A stretch of DNA of 64,000 nt from Nannocystis bainbridge (GTDB lineage: Bacteria; Myxococcota_A; Polyangia; Nannocystales; Nannocystaceae), in assembly GCF_028368995.1 (NCBI RefSeq), contig NZ_JAQNDL010000002.1, positions 353,724 to 417,723 on the forward strand, written 5' to 3'. The notes under the pieces are model-generated. The model ran no database searches and was not told where the DNA came from. It saw only the letters and a list, made by a program, of their open reading frames with translations. Position 1 is the first letter of the stretch. Every line of letters begins with the position of its first letter. A program made the translations under genes and the position numbers. Shown here piece by piece: positions 17,825 to 26,720 of the stretch.

Positions 17825-19120
17825 ATGCGCCGCCTCGCCGCCCTCGCCGCCCTCGCGCTCGCCATCACATGTCTTTGGGGACAGCCTGCCGCCTCGGCCG
17901 CCGCGCCGGCGCCGGTGCCCGATAAGGCGTACTTGCTGCGGCCGGCGCGGGTGTTCGACGGCGAGGCGGCGCGCGAGGGCTGGGTCGTGCTGGTCCGCGG
18001 CGAGCGGATCGCGGCGGTCGGGCCGGCGGCGCAGGTCGGCGTGCCGGCCGACGCGGAGCCGATCGAGCTGGCGAACACCACGCTGCTGCCCGGGCTCATC
18101 GAGGGCCACTCGCACCTGCTGCTGCACCCGTATGACGAGACGTCGTGGAACGACCAGGTGCTGCGCGAGCCGCTGACGGTGCGCGTGGCCCGGGCCACCA
18201 ACCACGCCCGCGATGCGCTGCTGGCCGGGTTCACGACGGTGCGCGACCTCGGCACCGAGGGCGCGGCGGAGGCCGACGTGGGGCTCAAGCAGGCGATCCG
18301 GCAGGGCATCATCCCCGGGCCGCGGGTGGTGACGACGACGCGGGCGATCGTCGCCACCGGGACCTACGCGCCGCGGGGCTTCGCGCCGGCGTGGCACGTG
18401 CCGCAGGGCGCGGAGGAGGCCGACGGCGAGGACCTGGTCCGGGTGGTGCGCGGCCAGATCGCCCGCGGGGCCGATTGGATCAAGGTGTACGGCGATTACG
18501 CGTGGGGGCCGAAGGGCGAGGCGCTGCCGACGTTCTCATTGGCGGAGATGCAGCGGATCGTGGCGACGGCGCGCGACGGCCGGCGGCCGGTGGTGGTCCA
18601 CGCGAGCACGCCGGAGGGCATGAAGCGGGCGGTGCTGGCCGGGGCGGAGACGATCGAGCACGGCGACGGCGGGACCGCGGAGGTGTTCAAGCTGATGGCG
18701 AAGCGCGGGGTCTACCTGTGCCCGACGCTGGCGGCCACCGACGCGGTCCAGCAGTACGCCGGCTGGAAGCCGGGCGTCGGGCCCGAGCCGCAGGCGATCC
18801 GCGACAAGCGGGCCAGCTTCCGCGCGGCGCTGACCGCCGGGGTGCCGATCTGCTTCGGCAGCGACGTCGGGGTGTTCCGCCACGGCGACAACGCGCGCGA
18901 GCTCGAGCTCATGGTCGACTACGGGATGAAGCCGATCCAGGCCCTGCGCGCGGCCACGTCGGTCAACGCGCGGATGCTTCACATGGCCGACAGCATCGGC
19001 CAGGTCAAGGTCGGGCTGCTCGCCGACCTGGTGGCCGTCGAGGGCGACCCGACCCGCACGATCTCGGCGGTCCGGCAGGTCCGCTTCGTCATGAAGGGCG
19101 GGGCGATCCACCGCCGATGA
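17825..19120 (+). CDS. Exported amidohydrolase (imidazolonepropionase/prolidase-like)
   Basis: A 431-residue metal-dependent hydrolase with a cleavable signal peptide (MRRLAALAALALAITC... ASAAAP). The TIM-barrel metal sites are GHSH (about residue 100), IKVYGD (the Lys that is carbamylated in relatives), VVHAST, EHGD and FGSDVG. The C-terminal composite beta-sandwich has VGLLADLVAVEGDP. This matches the periplasmic prolidase/organophosphorus-hydrolase-like branch, members of which cleave Xaa-Pro or lactam-like bonds. The start at 17825 was chosen for the signal peptide; upstream frame is Arg-rich. A hairpin repeat lies inside the signal-peptide region at 17868-17884. Confidence 0.88.
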   Translation: MRRLAALAALALAITCLWGQPAASAAAPAPVPDKAYLLRPARVFDGEAAREGWVVLVRGERIAAVGPAAQVGVPADAEPIELANTTLLPGLIEGHSHLLLHPYDETSWNDQVLREPLTVRVARATNHARDALLAGFTTVRDLGTEGAAEADVGLKQAIRQGIIPGPRVVTTTRAIVATGTYAPRGFAPAWHVPQGAEEADGEDLVRVVRGQIARGADWIKVYGDYAWGPKGEALPTFSLAEMQRIVATARDGRRPVVVHASTPEGMKRAVLAGAETIEHGDGGTAEVFKLMAKRGVYLCPTLAATDAVQQYAGWKPGVGPEPQAIRDKRASFRAALTAGVPICFGSDVGVFRHGDNARELELMVDYGMKPIQALRAATSVNARMLHMADSIGQVKVGLLADLVAVEGDPTRTISAVRQVRFVMKGGAIHRR

Positions 19121-19132
19121 CGGGCGATGGAA

Positions 19133-19166
19133 TCATGCCACATGTCTCCGGAGACATGTGGCATGA
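19133..19166. terminator. Perfect 34-base palindrome between convergent genes
   Basis: Seventeen bases (TCATGCCACATGTCTCC) are followed directly by their exact reverse complement. It begins 13 bases after the amidohydrolase stop and ends 13 bases before the stop of the DUF1275 gene on the other strand. The position fits a bidirectional terminator. Its core is the same CATGTC...GACATG sequence found in the hairpin family across the window. No T-tract. Confidence 0.65.
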
Positions 19167-19179
19167 ATGCCCGGGCCGT

Positions 19180-19986
19180 TCACTCGGCGGGCACGGGGCC
19201 GGGGACGTCGGCGCCGGTGCGCTGGCGGGAGGCGTGGCGCATCTCTTCGATGCGGGCGCGGGCCTCCTGGCGCATGTTCTCGGGCAAGAAGCTGAGGATG
19301 ATCGCCAGCAGCATCAGCGACGCGGGCATCAGGAACACCAGGAACTCGACGCGGTGGGCGATCGGGACGGTCACGGCGGCGCCAGCGGCGAAGGCGGCGA
19401 TCTTGCCGGCGCGCAGGGCCGCGTGGCGCTTGGCCAGCGCGAGCGCTTCGTCCTTGCTGAACATCAACTCGGCCAGGTGGATGCCGAGGTCGGTGGCGGG
19501 GCCGGTGAGGTGGGTGGTGCGGACGAGCAGGCCGGTGCTGGTAGCGATGGCGGCGTTCTGCAGGCCCATGGCGAAGCTGAGGATCGACAGCAGGATGAAG
19601 TCGGCCGGGACGATGACGGGCCCGCCGAACACCCCGAGCAGCCCGAAATGCCCGGCGATCGCGGTGAACAGGACCAGGGAGAAGGAGATCCACAGCGGCA
19701 CGCTGAACCGCGGCCGCTTGTTCTGGTGCGCCCGGCCGTTGATGAGCAGGCCCGAGAGCATCGCCCCGCCGATGAAGCAGCTCAGCACCAGCGCGAAGTC
19801 GAGGAGCGGCATCAGGTGCACGACTTCCATACCCAGGCGCGTGACGGTTCCTGTCACGTGTGTCACGTAGGTCTGGCAGGCGAGCAGCGCCGCGGCGTTC
19901 ACGGCGCCGGCGGCGAAGGTAAAAAGCAGCCAGCTCGGGATGTGCCGGGGCGAGAAGATCGATTCGGGGCGGTAGAGCGTCAGCAT
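19180..19986 (-). CDS. YoaK/DUF1275 family membrane protein
   Basis: A 268-residue integral membrane protein with six or seven hydrophobic segments. Family features include the opening FTFAAGAVNAAALLACQTYVTHVTGTVTRLG and the middle AMGLQNAAIATSTGLLVRTTHLTG, both typical of DUF1275 (YoaK), where paired Asn, Gly and Thr residues sit in membrane helices. Some members are annotated as formaldehyde-linked or general transporters, but the substrate is not known. Length is typical. It has a cytoplasmic helical tail rich in Arg and Glu. The start at 19986 is followed closely by the hydrophobic region. Confidence 0.85.
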   Translation of the reverse strand: MLTLYRPESIFSPRHIPSWLLFTFAAGAVNAAALLACQTYVTHVTGTVTRLGMEVVHLMPLLDFALVLSCFIGGAMLSGLLINGRAHQNKRPRFSVPLWISFSLVLFTAIAGHFGLLGVFGGPVIVPADFILLSILSFAMGLQNAAIATSTGLLVRTTHLTGPATDLGIHLAELMFSKDEALALAKRHAALRAGKIAAFAAGAAVTVPIAHRVEFLVFLMPASLMLLAIILSFLPENMRQEARARIEEMRHASRQRTGADVPGPVPAE

Positions 19987-20096
19987 CGTTTCGCGTTTGG
20001 AGAAAGCGGAGAAGCTATTCCGGAGCGCGCAGGCGGGGTGCCACCATTGGCGGGAGCACTCGCTCCTTCTTGCGCTCGTAGTATAGTCGCGAGACG

Positions 20097-20522
20097 ATGA
20101 ATTTCATCCACCGATTGAAGAGCGCGGTAGGGATTGGTACGCCCACCATCGCCATCGAGGGCGTCGTGGGTCCGGTGCGCGCGGGGGAGGTCCTCCGTGG
20201 CACCCTGGTGCTGCAGGGCGGAGAGTACGAGGTGCCGGTCGAGCGCGTGATGCTCCGCTTCGACGAGCAGCACCTCACGCACAAGGTGCCGAGCGCCGCG
20301 GCGCCGCCGGACCGGGTGAGCGAGCGGAGCCTGGCCGCCGCCGAGCTGCCGCTCGACCCGCCGGTGCTGCGCATCGGCGAGCGAGTCACGCGAGAGTTCA
20401 CGCTGCCGCTGCCCGCGACGATCGAGCCGAGCCAGGGGCCGCGGGCCTACGCGCTGCTCGCCGAGGTGTCGATCGCCGGCGTCGACCCGCGCGCCGAGCT
20501 GCCCCTCGAAGTGGTTGCCTGA
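20097..20522 (+). CDS. Spo0M-like arrestin-fold protein
   Basis: A 141-residue protein that starts MNFIHRLKSAVGIG and continues with beta-strand-rich sequence (GEVLRGTLVLQGGEYEVPVERVMLRF, TREFTLPLPATIEP). This is the Spo0M (SpoOM) family, which has an arrestin-like beta-sandwich fold and modulates sporulation or cell-cycle proteins in Bacillus and is present in many bacteria. It is shorter than Bacillus Spo0M (about 258 residues), so only the first sandwich domain is present. In a myxobacterium a link to development is possible but is inference. It is divergent from the DUF1275 gene with 110 bases between. Confidence 0.7.
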   Translation: MNFIHRLKSAVGIGTPTIAIEGVVGPVRAGEVLRGTLVLQGGEYEVPVERVMLRFDEQHLTHKVPSAAAPPDRVSERSLAAAELPLDPPVLRIGERVTREFTLPLPATIEPSQGPRAYALLAEVSIAGVDPRAELPLEVVA

Positions 20523-20969
20523 GCGCCCGCGCCTCCGCCGCGGCGCGCCCCAGGACGGCACAAGGGCGGACGGCTCGGCGAATTTTTTCGTGAGCGAGCG
20601 CAGGTCGGCGCGCAGGGCGGAGACGAGCAGCCGAAAACAAGTACGACGAATCCGTCGCCGAGGCGGAGGACGCGCTCGTGCTCGCGGGGTCGTCCGCCCG
20701 GGGTGCAATGATGACAGCAGAGAAAGTCCGAGGCCCGCTGTCATTGTTGCGGTGCCGTCATTGTTGCGGTGCCGTCATTGTTGCGGTGCTGTCATTGTCG
20801 CCAGCGCGGCCGGACGGCTGTCTCGGCGAGCGCGGCGAGGGCTGGATCTTGCGCGGCGTGAACTCCCCCCGGCGTGGGCCGAACACGGGAGGGTGGCGCG
20901 GCTGTGGGGGCACGGGCGAGCGACGGCCGTCGCGGGGTCCCAGGAGCACGCGCACGACGAACGCGAGGA
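20523..20969. other. Gene-free stretch with short tandem repeat
   Basis: No gene seen. It contains the 17-base tandem repeat described separately and a lower-GC patch with a T6 run near 20582 (GGCGAATTTTTTCG) that may mark the end of the Spo0M-like transcript. The DNA to the right converges on a lipoprotein gene on the opposite strand. Confidence 0.4.
20741..20799. repeat. 17-base tandem repeat, 3.4 copies
   Basis: TCATTGTTGCGGTGCCG is repeated at 20741, 20758 and 20775 (third copy with one change), followed by a partial copy TCATTGTC. It lies between convergent genes. No open frame with protein character covers it. The copies are almost identical, suggesting recent slippage. Confidence 0.9.
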
Positions 20970-22781
20970 TCACGGGTCGAGCACGACGACGTAGCCGTCG
21001 CGGCCGCCGTGGCTGGGCTGGTTGCCGGCGCCGAGGTCGATGCCGTTATTAAAATGACCGGTGGCGGCGACCGAGCCGGCGTCGGCGGCGGCGACGTGGG
21101 TGTCGCGCTGCTCCTGCGGGCCGCCGAGCCGCTTGCTCCACCCGTGCTGGCCGAGCGGGCCAAACTTGGCGACGAACACGTCGCGGTTGTCGAGGGCCAT
21201 CAGCGGGCCGCCGCCGAGGTCGCAGGAATTGTAAAAGGTGCCGATGACGGCGAGGTTGTCGAGGCCGTCGACGGCGACGTGCTCGGCGATCGAGCCGCCC
21301 TCGCACAGCTCGCGGCTCCACAGATGGGCGCCGTCGCCGTCGAACTGGGCCAGGTAGCTGACGACGTTGGGGCCCTCCAGCGGCCCGCCGCCGAAGTCGA
21401 GGACGCCGCTCGTGCCACCGGTGAGGCTGACGCGGCCCTTGCTGTCGACCGCGAGGCCGCGGATGGCCTGGCTGCCGACGTCGCCCCAGCGCTTGCCCCA
21501 CTTGGCGGCCCCGGACGGGTCGAACTTGATGAGGAAGATGTCCTCGAGGCCCGCGCTGACGAGCGGGCCGGTGCCGGGATCGAAGCTGCCGCGCATGCCG
21601 CCGGTGACGTAGATGTCGCCGGCCGCGTCGGCGCCGATGCCCATGCCGATCTGCCACTGCGGGTCGCCGAAGCCGCGGCTCCACGCGTGCGCGCCGGCGC
21701 CGGTGAACTTGGCGACGAACAGGTCGTTGGCGCCGGCGCCGAGGAGGGTCGGACCGCCGAGAGCGAGCGAGCCGACGAAGGCGCCGGTGAGCAGGATGTC
21801 GCCGGACGGATCGATCGCCAGATCGACGATGGTGGCGTCGTCGCCGGAATGGAACGAATGGCTCCACTGGTGCTGGCCGTCGCCGTCGAGGCGGGCGAGG
21901 AACAGGTCGGCCTGGGCGGTGGGATTTTTGAGCGGGCCGCCGCCGAAATCGAGGTCGCCGTGGAAGACGCCGCCGAGGACGATGTCGCCGTCGCCGGCGA
22001 TGGCGAGGCCGTATTCGGGACCGCCCTGGTAATCGCCGTCGCCGAAGCGCTTGGCCCACAGGAGGGCGCCGTCGGGGGCGAACTTGGCGAGCAAGACGTC
22101 GTAGCCGGCGTGGACCAGCGGGCCGCCGCCGAAGTCGACGTCGCCGTTGCTCCACGCGGCGAGCACGAGGTTGCCTTCGCCGTCAAAGGCGACCCTGTCG
22201 CCCTCGTCGTTGCCGGCCTCGCCGAAGGTGAGGCCCCAGGCGTATGCGCCGTCGCCCTGGCACGGGTCGAGGCCGTCGCAGCTCTCGTCGCCGGGCGCTT
22301 CGCAGGTGTCGCGGGCCGGGACGACCTCGCCGAGGCAGGGTCCCCACAGCTGCTCAGGGCCGCAGGTCTTCTGGCCGCCGTGGCACTCGCCGACGTCGAG
22401 GGTGCCGTCAGGGCCGCTGTAGCAGTCCTGCATGTCCCCGGGGACACATTCGCCGACGACGCCGGTGTCGGTGGCGTCGGTGGTCGTGGTGGAGTCGGTG
22501 GTGACGGAGGTCGTGGTGGTCTCCGTGGTGGTGGTTGTTGTGCCCTGGGTGGTGCTGGTGGTCGGGTCGACGGCGGTGGTGGGTTCGCCCGTGGAGGTGG
22601 TGGACTCGGTGGTGGTCTCGCTGCCCGCGCCGGTGGTGGGCGCGATCGCGGTGGTCGATTCGCTCGCGGTCCCGGCCTGCGCGGTGGTGTCGGCGGGGTC
22701 GGTGTCGGTGGCAGCGACAGGGTCGCCAGGGCACGCGGCGAGGACGAGGGGGGTGAGGCGCAGCCAGCGAGTCCAGGGCAT
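20970..22781 (-). CDS. Lipoprotein with Thr-rich spacer and SBBP-type beta-propeller
   Basis: A 603-residue lipoprotein. The signal peptide ends LAAC (Cys 17), followed by a Thr-rich spacer to about residue 110, a small Cys-containing segment (CVPGDMQDCYSGPDG, CDGLDPC) resembling the hinge found before propellers in this group, then about nine repeats of some 45 residues. Each repeat has DFGGGPL and a phrase like DLFLAKFDPDGAHLWSKRFG, the SBBP-type beta-propeller repeat. It is probably displayed on the surface for binding. A perfect hairpin repeat lies within the hinge at 22433-22446 (encoding VPGDM). It is divergent from a small membrane protein gene. Confidence 0.85.
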   Translation of the reverse strand: MPWTRWLRLTPLVLAACPGDPVAATDTDPADTTAQAGTASESTTAIAPTTGAGSETTTESTTSTGEPTTAVDPTTSTTQGTTTTTTETTTTSVTTDSTTTTDATDTGVVGECVPGDMQDCYSGPDGTLDVGECHGGQKTCGPEQLWGPCLGEVVPARDTCEAPGDESCDGLDPCQGDGAYAWGLTFGEAGNDEGDRVAFDGEGNLVLAAWSNGDVDFGGGPLVHAGYDVLLAKFAPDGALLWAKRFGDGDYQGGPEYGLAIAGDGDIVLGGVFHGDLDFGGGPLKNPTAQADLFLARLDGDGQHQWSHSFHSGDDATIVDLAIDPSGDILLTGAFVGSLALGGPTLLGAGANDLFVAKFTGAGAHAWSRGFGDPQWQIGMGIGADAAGDIYVTGGMRGSFDPGTGPLVSAGLEDIFLIKFDPSGAAKWGKRWGDVGSQAIRGLAVDSKGRVSLTGGTSGVLDFGGGPLEGPNVVSYLAQFDGDGAHLWSRELCEGGSIAEHVAVDGLDNLAVIGTFYNSCDLGGGPLMALDNRDVFVAKFGPLGQHGWSKRLGGPQEQRDTHVAAADAGSVAATGHFNNGIDLGAGNQPSHGGRDGYVVVLDP

Positions 22782-22895
22782 GGCTGGCCTATAACCCGCG
22801 CAGAACGCCGATGTTGCCGGGACAAACGCGCGCTCGTGTGATTCGTGCAGGGTGATGCCAAACCCGCGCGGCCAGATCGATTACCATGGCGATCG

Positions 22896-23249
22896 ATGGC
22901 TCGTCCCCGCGCGCGCTGGCTCGTGATCGCAATCGTGGTGGCGCTGGCGGTGACGGGCTACTTCGCTTACCCGTACGCGGTGGTGGCCGGGCTGGCGCGC
23001 TCGATCGCGGGGGCGGAGACGGCGGAGGCGGAGACGGCGGCGCTGTGCCGGGCGAATCGGGCGTTCCACTCGGGCTGGGCGCCGACGTACTCGGTGCGGA
23101 CGCGCGACGCGAACGGGGCGGAGCTGCGGCCGTGGCAGGACGGGGCGTACGCGCAGGTGGCCGCGATCACGCTGACCTGGGCGACCGGTCAATCGGTGGA
23201 CCGCACGCTGCTGACGCGCGACGGGCTGGCGTGCGTGTTCGGCGAATGA
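22896..23249 (+). CDS. Small single-pass membrane protein, unknown
   Basis: A 117-residue protein with one N-terminal transmembrane segment (WLVIAIVVALAVTGYFAYPYAVVAGLA) after four basic residues, then a hydrophilic extracytoplasmic domain with two Cys. I do not recognise a family. The ATG at 22896 is preferred over an in-frame ATG at 22845 because it places the basic residues directly before the membrane segment. Its stop codon lies inside a strong hairpin. Confidence 0.55.
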   Translation: MARPRARWLVIAIVVALAVTGYFAYPYAVVAGLARSIAGAETAEAETAALCRANRAFHSGWAPTYSVRTRDANGAELRPWQDGAYAQVAAITLTWATGQSVDRTLLTRDGLACVFGE

Positions 23250-23273
23250 GCCGGGCGCGACCCGGCTCATTCG
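23243..23273. terminator. 13-bp-stem terminator hairpin
   Basis: CGAATGAGCCGGG and CCCGGCTCATTCG form a perfect 13-bp stem around a five-base loop. The stem contains the stop codon of the small membrane protein gene. The opposite-strand gene ends 73 bases further on, so it may serve mainly the plus strand. No T-run follows. It is unrelated in sequence to the CATGTC hairpin family. Confidence 0.65.
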
Positions 23274-23345
23274 TCGGACCGGCGGTCGTCGCCGGGGCGC
23301 CGAGTCGTCGCATTCGCCCGGCGCGGCCCGGGGCGAACCGGCGGG

Positions 23346-23834
23346 TCACGCGTCGCCGAAGCCGCTGGCGATCCAGCGGCTGGCGGTGGCGCTGCTGAGC
23401 TTGAAGCTGGGGGCGACGCGGCGCTCGGCCAGCTTCTCGCCGATCGGGTCCCACGCGGTGAGCATCGCGTGCGGGTCGTCCTCGTCGGGGGCGATGTCGA
23501 GGTCGACGCGGATCGAGGCGCCCTCGGCGTCGACGACGGTGACGCTGCGGTGGCGCTGGGCCCGGGCGTGGGCCTCGTGGCGGGTGACGACGTCGAGGGC
23601 GCCCTTGAGCAGGGTCTTGAAGTCGGTGTGGTTGAGCGGCTTGGGGTTCTTCTTGTCACGCCCCATGGTCCACGGGCTGGTGAGGACCGGCTCGGCGTCG
23701 CCGTCGCGGGTCATCGTCACGGCCCAGCCGTCGTCGTCCTCGTTCTTGATCACCTGGGCCGTGAAGCCGCTGGCGACCCATCGGCGCGCGTCGCCTTCGC
23801 CGCTGTCCGTTTGGTCGGTCGTGTCTTTCGCCAT
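23346..23834 (-). CDS. Conserved-looking small protein of unknown function
   Basis: A 162-residue acidic, soluble protein with no signal or membrane segment. The phrase RWVASGF near residue 18 recurs at the very end as RWIASGFGDA, which suggests an internal duplication or a swapped strand. WTMGRDKKNPKPLN and DPHAMLTAWDPIGEKLAER look like structured segments. I do not recognise the family. It lies 69 bases downstream of treY on the same strand and may belong to the trehalose operon, though a role there is not evident. Confidence 0.55.
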   Translation of the reverse strand: MAKDTTDQTDSGEGDARRWVASGFTAQVIKNEDDDGWAVTMTRDGDAEPVLTSPWTMGRDKKNPKPLNHTDFKTLLKGALDVVTRHEAHARAQRHRSVTVVDAEGASIRVDLDIAPDEDDPHAMLTAWDPIGEKLAERRVAPSFKLSSATASRWIASGFGDA

Positions 23835-23903
23835 GATGCGGTGCTTCCTTGCTTCCTGCGCGTTTGTACAGCAACCACGGCGCCGGCGACAGGCATCGGC
23901 GCG

Positions 23904-26720
23904 TCAGGGCTCGCGGACCAGCAGCGAGACGGGCAGGTCGGCGAACACCTCGGCCAGCGGCAGGGCCGCGCCGCGGTGCTCGGCGCCAGTCAGCAGGTCG
24001 CGCCAGGTCCCGGCCCGGCCGAGAGCCAGCGCCTGGTCGCCCCAGGCGGCGCCCAGCGGCCACGGGTGGCGACCACCGGTCATCGTGTAGGCGAGCCGGG
24101 GGACCACGCAGACGAGCTCCTGGTCGCCGTGGGCGCGGCGGAAGGCGACGACGTGCCTGCCGCCGGCGATCGGGGCGTAGCTGCCCTCGAGGTAGAGGGC
24201 GCGGTGCTGGCGGCGGTGGGTCAGGCCGAGGTGCAGGACCATGAGCTTGATCCGGCCGTCGAGGTAGCTGGCCAGCAGATCGCGGGCGCGGGCGGCGGGA
24301 TCGGCGGCCTGGGCCCGGATGTCGGCGAGCGCCCCGCGGCGCCGCTCGTAGTCGACGGGCCGGCGGTTGTCGGGGTCGACCAGCGAGAAGTCCCACAGCT
24401 CGCCGCCCTGGTAGGTGTCGGGCACGCCGGGCGAGGCGAGCCGCAGGCACAGCTGGGCGAGGCTGTTGACGGCGCCGTGGGTCGAGAGCTTGCGCGCCAG
24501 CGCGGCGGCCGGGCCGACGAAGCCGGGGTGGGCCAGCATCTCGCGCACGAACCGCTGCAGCGCGGCCTCGTAGGCGGGGTTGCCGGCGATCCACGAGGTG
24601 TGCTCCTTGGCCTCGCGGGTGGCCTTTTCCATGTAGGCGCCGACGCGATCGACGAAGCCGGGCGGGACGCTGTCGCCGTCGCCGAGCTCGTCCAGCGGGA
24701 GGGCGCCGACGACGGTCTGATAGAACAGGTAGGCGTCGTTGCGGCTGGGCGCGAGCGCGTCGTCGACCTCGGTCTTGTGCGGCCGCGCCAGGCGACTCCA
24801 GGCCGAGACGGCGCGCCGCCACTCGTCGGGCAGCTCCGACAGCACGGCCAGCCGCGCGCGCACGTCCTCGCCGCGCTTGGTGTCGTGGGTGGCGGTGGTG
24901 GTCATGGTCCGCGGGAACCGCTGCCGCTGGCGCCGGTTGTGGGCGTGGAAGACGTCGGTGCCGGCGCCGAAGATCGCCGGGTCGCAGCCGACCTCGTTGA
25001 GGCAGACCAGGCGGTTGTAGCGGTAGAGCGCGGTGTCCTCGACGCCCTTGGCGATCACGGGGCCGGTGAGCTGGGCGAAGCGCATGGCGAAGCGCACCTG
25101 CTCGGCGCGTTCACCTGGCTCTTCGGGCAGGTGATGCAGCATCAGCAGGTCGCGCAAGAACTCGAACACGCTGGGGTCGACGTCGGGGCGGCGGCGCCGG
25201 GCCCGTCGCAGAGCGCGGTCGATGCAGGCGTCGTCGCTGGCGGTGCGGGTGCCGTCGGGCCGCACGTAGGTGCGGTAGACCGGGAAGGCGGCGATGGTCT
25301 CGACGATCGCGGTGGTGAGGCTGGCGCGGGTGAAGTCGCGGGAGCGCCGGCGGGTCTGGGCGATGCGCTCGAGCCGGTGGGCGAGCATGTGGATCTCGCT
25401 CGAGAGGCTGGCGCGCAGGATGGCGATCCGCGAGGCGTAGGCGACGGCGTCGTAGTCGCGCTCGGTGGCGATGAAGCGGTGATAGAAGTTGGTGAGCTTG
25501 GGCCCGGCGTCGGGGCGGATCCACAGGCCGTTGACGACGCCGAGGAAATCGTAGCCGGTGGTGCCGTCGACCTGCCAGTGCGACGGGAGCTGCTCGCCGG
25601 GCTCCAAGATCTTCTCGATCACGAGCCAGGGCGGGGCGCCGCCTTCGGGGGCGTGGGCGCGGGCCTCGGCCTGCAGGGCCTCGAAGTAGGCGGCGGGATC
25701 GTAGAGGCCGTCGGTGTGATCGAGGCGGAGGCCGGTGATCCGGCCCTCGGCGATCTTGCGCAGGACGAGCGCGTGCGCGGCGGCGAAGACGGCGGGGTCC
25801 TCCATCTTGACGGCGGCGAGCTCGTTCACGTCGAAGAAGCGGCGGTAGTTGATCTCCTCGGTGGCGACGCGCCAGAAGCTGAGGCGGTAGACCTGCTCGC
25901 CGAGGAACGCCTCGAGGGCGTCGAAGCTGCGCGGGTCGCCGGGTGCGCCGGCGAGCTCGGCGAGGGTGGCGTCGACGGCGGCGGCGATGACCTCGGAGTC
26001 GGCGAGCAGGGCGCCGAGGCGGCGCTTGATGACCTCTTTTTCGCGGGCCCGATCTTCGCGCGCGGCGGGCGGAGTGCTGGCCTCGCCGGGCAGGTGCTCG
26101 ATGGCGGTGGAGATGCTGTGGAGCTCGGCCAGCGAGGGGTCGTCGGCCGGCAGCTCGAGGCGAGCGAGCGCGGGGCGGAGGACGAGGGCGAGCGACTTGA
26201 CGGCGACCGGGAGGCGGCGCTCGTAGTAGGCGACGAAGAAGCTGCCGCCGTCGCGCACGACCGCGAGCTCGCCGGCCTCGAGCGCCTCGCCGAACTGACG
26301 CCCGAGGATCGGCAGGAGCAGCTTGCCGGCCATGCCGATCTTCGGCGGCGCCCACTCGATGTCGAACCAGCCCTCGCACAGCGAGGCCTCGCCGCTCTCG
26401 AGCACGTCGTTCCACAGGCGGTTCTCGCCGCTGCCGATGCCCATGTGGTTGGGCACGAAGTCGAGCACGTGGCCGAGGCCGCGGGCCTTGAGGTCGTCGG
26501 TCCAGGCGTCGTAGGCGGCCTCGTCACCGAGCTCGGGGCCGAGGCGGGTGTGGTCGACGATGTTGTAGCCGTGGGTGCTGCCGCGCTCGGCGTGCAGGTA
26601 CGGCGAGGTGTAGACGGCGTCGACGCCGAGGGCGTCGAGGTAGTCGGTGATCGCCGCGGCGGCGCCGAAGCCGAACTCGCCGTGCAGCTGCAGGCGATAG
26701 GTCGAGGCGGGGACCGTCAC
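23904..26720 (-). CDS. treY: Maltooligosyltrehalose synthase
   Basis: A 938-residue GH13 enzyme that isomerises the reducing-end alpha-1,4 bond of maltooligosaccharides to the alpha,alpha-1,1 bond of trehalose. It opens with PASTYRLQLHGEFGF, has YTSPYLHAERGSTHGYNIVDH, the nucleophile region GLRLDHTDGLYDP, the acid/base region WLVIEKILEPGE, and SPGVPDTYQGGELWDFSLVDPDNRRPVD near the C-terminus, all typical of TreY. The GTG at 26720 overlaps the treZ stop by four bases (GTGA), which fixes the start and indicates translational coupling. It works with TreZ, which releases the trehalose it forms. The product is a cytoplasmic stress protectant. Confidence 0.97.
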   Translation of the reverse strand: MTVPASTYRLQLHGEFGFGAAAAITDYLDALGVDAVYTSPYLHAERGSTHGYNIVDHTRLGPELGDEAAYDAWTDDLKARGLGHVLDFVPNHMGIGSGENRLWNDVLESGEASLCEGWFDIEWAPPKIGMAGKLLLPILGRQFGEALEAGELAVVRDGGSFFVAYYERRLPVAVKSLALVLRPALARLELPADDPSLAELHSISTAIEHLPGEASTPPAAREDRAREKEVIKRRLGALLADSEVIAAAVDATLAELAGAPGDPRSFDALEAFLGEQVYRLSFWRVATEEINYRRFFDVNELAAVKMEDPAVFAAAHALVLRKIAEGRITGLRLDHTDGLYDPAAYFEALQAEARAHAPEGGAPPWLVIEKILEPGEQLPSHWQVDGTTGYDFLGVVNGLWIRPDAGPKLTNFYHRFIATERDYDAVAYASRIAILRASLSSEIHMLAHRLERIAQTRRRSRDFTRASLTTAIVETIAAFPVYRTYVRPDGTRTASDDACIDRALRRARRRRPDVDPSVFEFLRDLLMLHHLPEEPGERAEQVRFAMRFAQLTGPVIAKGVEDTALYRYNRLVCLNEVGCDPAIFGAGTDVFHAHNRRQRQRFPRTMTTTATHDTKRGEDVRARLAVLSELPDEWRRAVSAWSRLARPHKTEVDDALAPSRNDAYLFYQTVVGALPLDELGDGDSVPPGFVDRVGAYMEKATREAKEHTSWIAGNPAYEAALQRFVREMLAHPGFVGPAAALARKLSTHGAVNSLAQLCLRLASPGVPDTYQGGELWDFSLVDPDNRRPVDYERRRGALADIRAQAADPAARARDLLASYLDGRIKLMVLHLGLTHRRQHRALYLEGSYAPIAGGRHVVAFRRAHGDQELVCVVPRLAYTMTGGRHPWPLGAAWGDQALALGRAGTWRDLLTGAEHRGAALPLAEVFADLPVSLLVREP

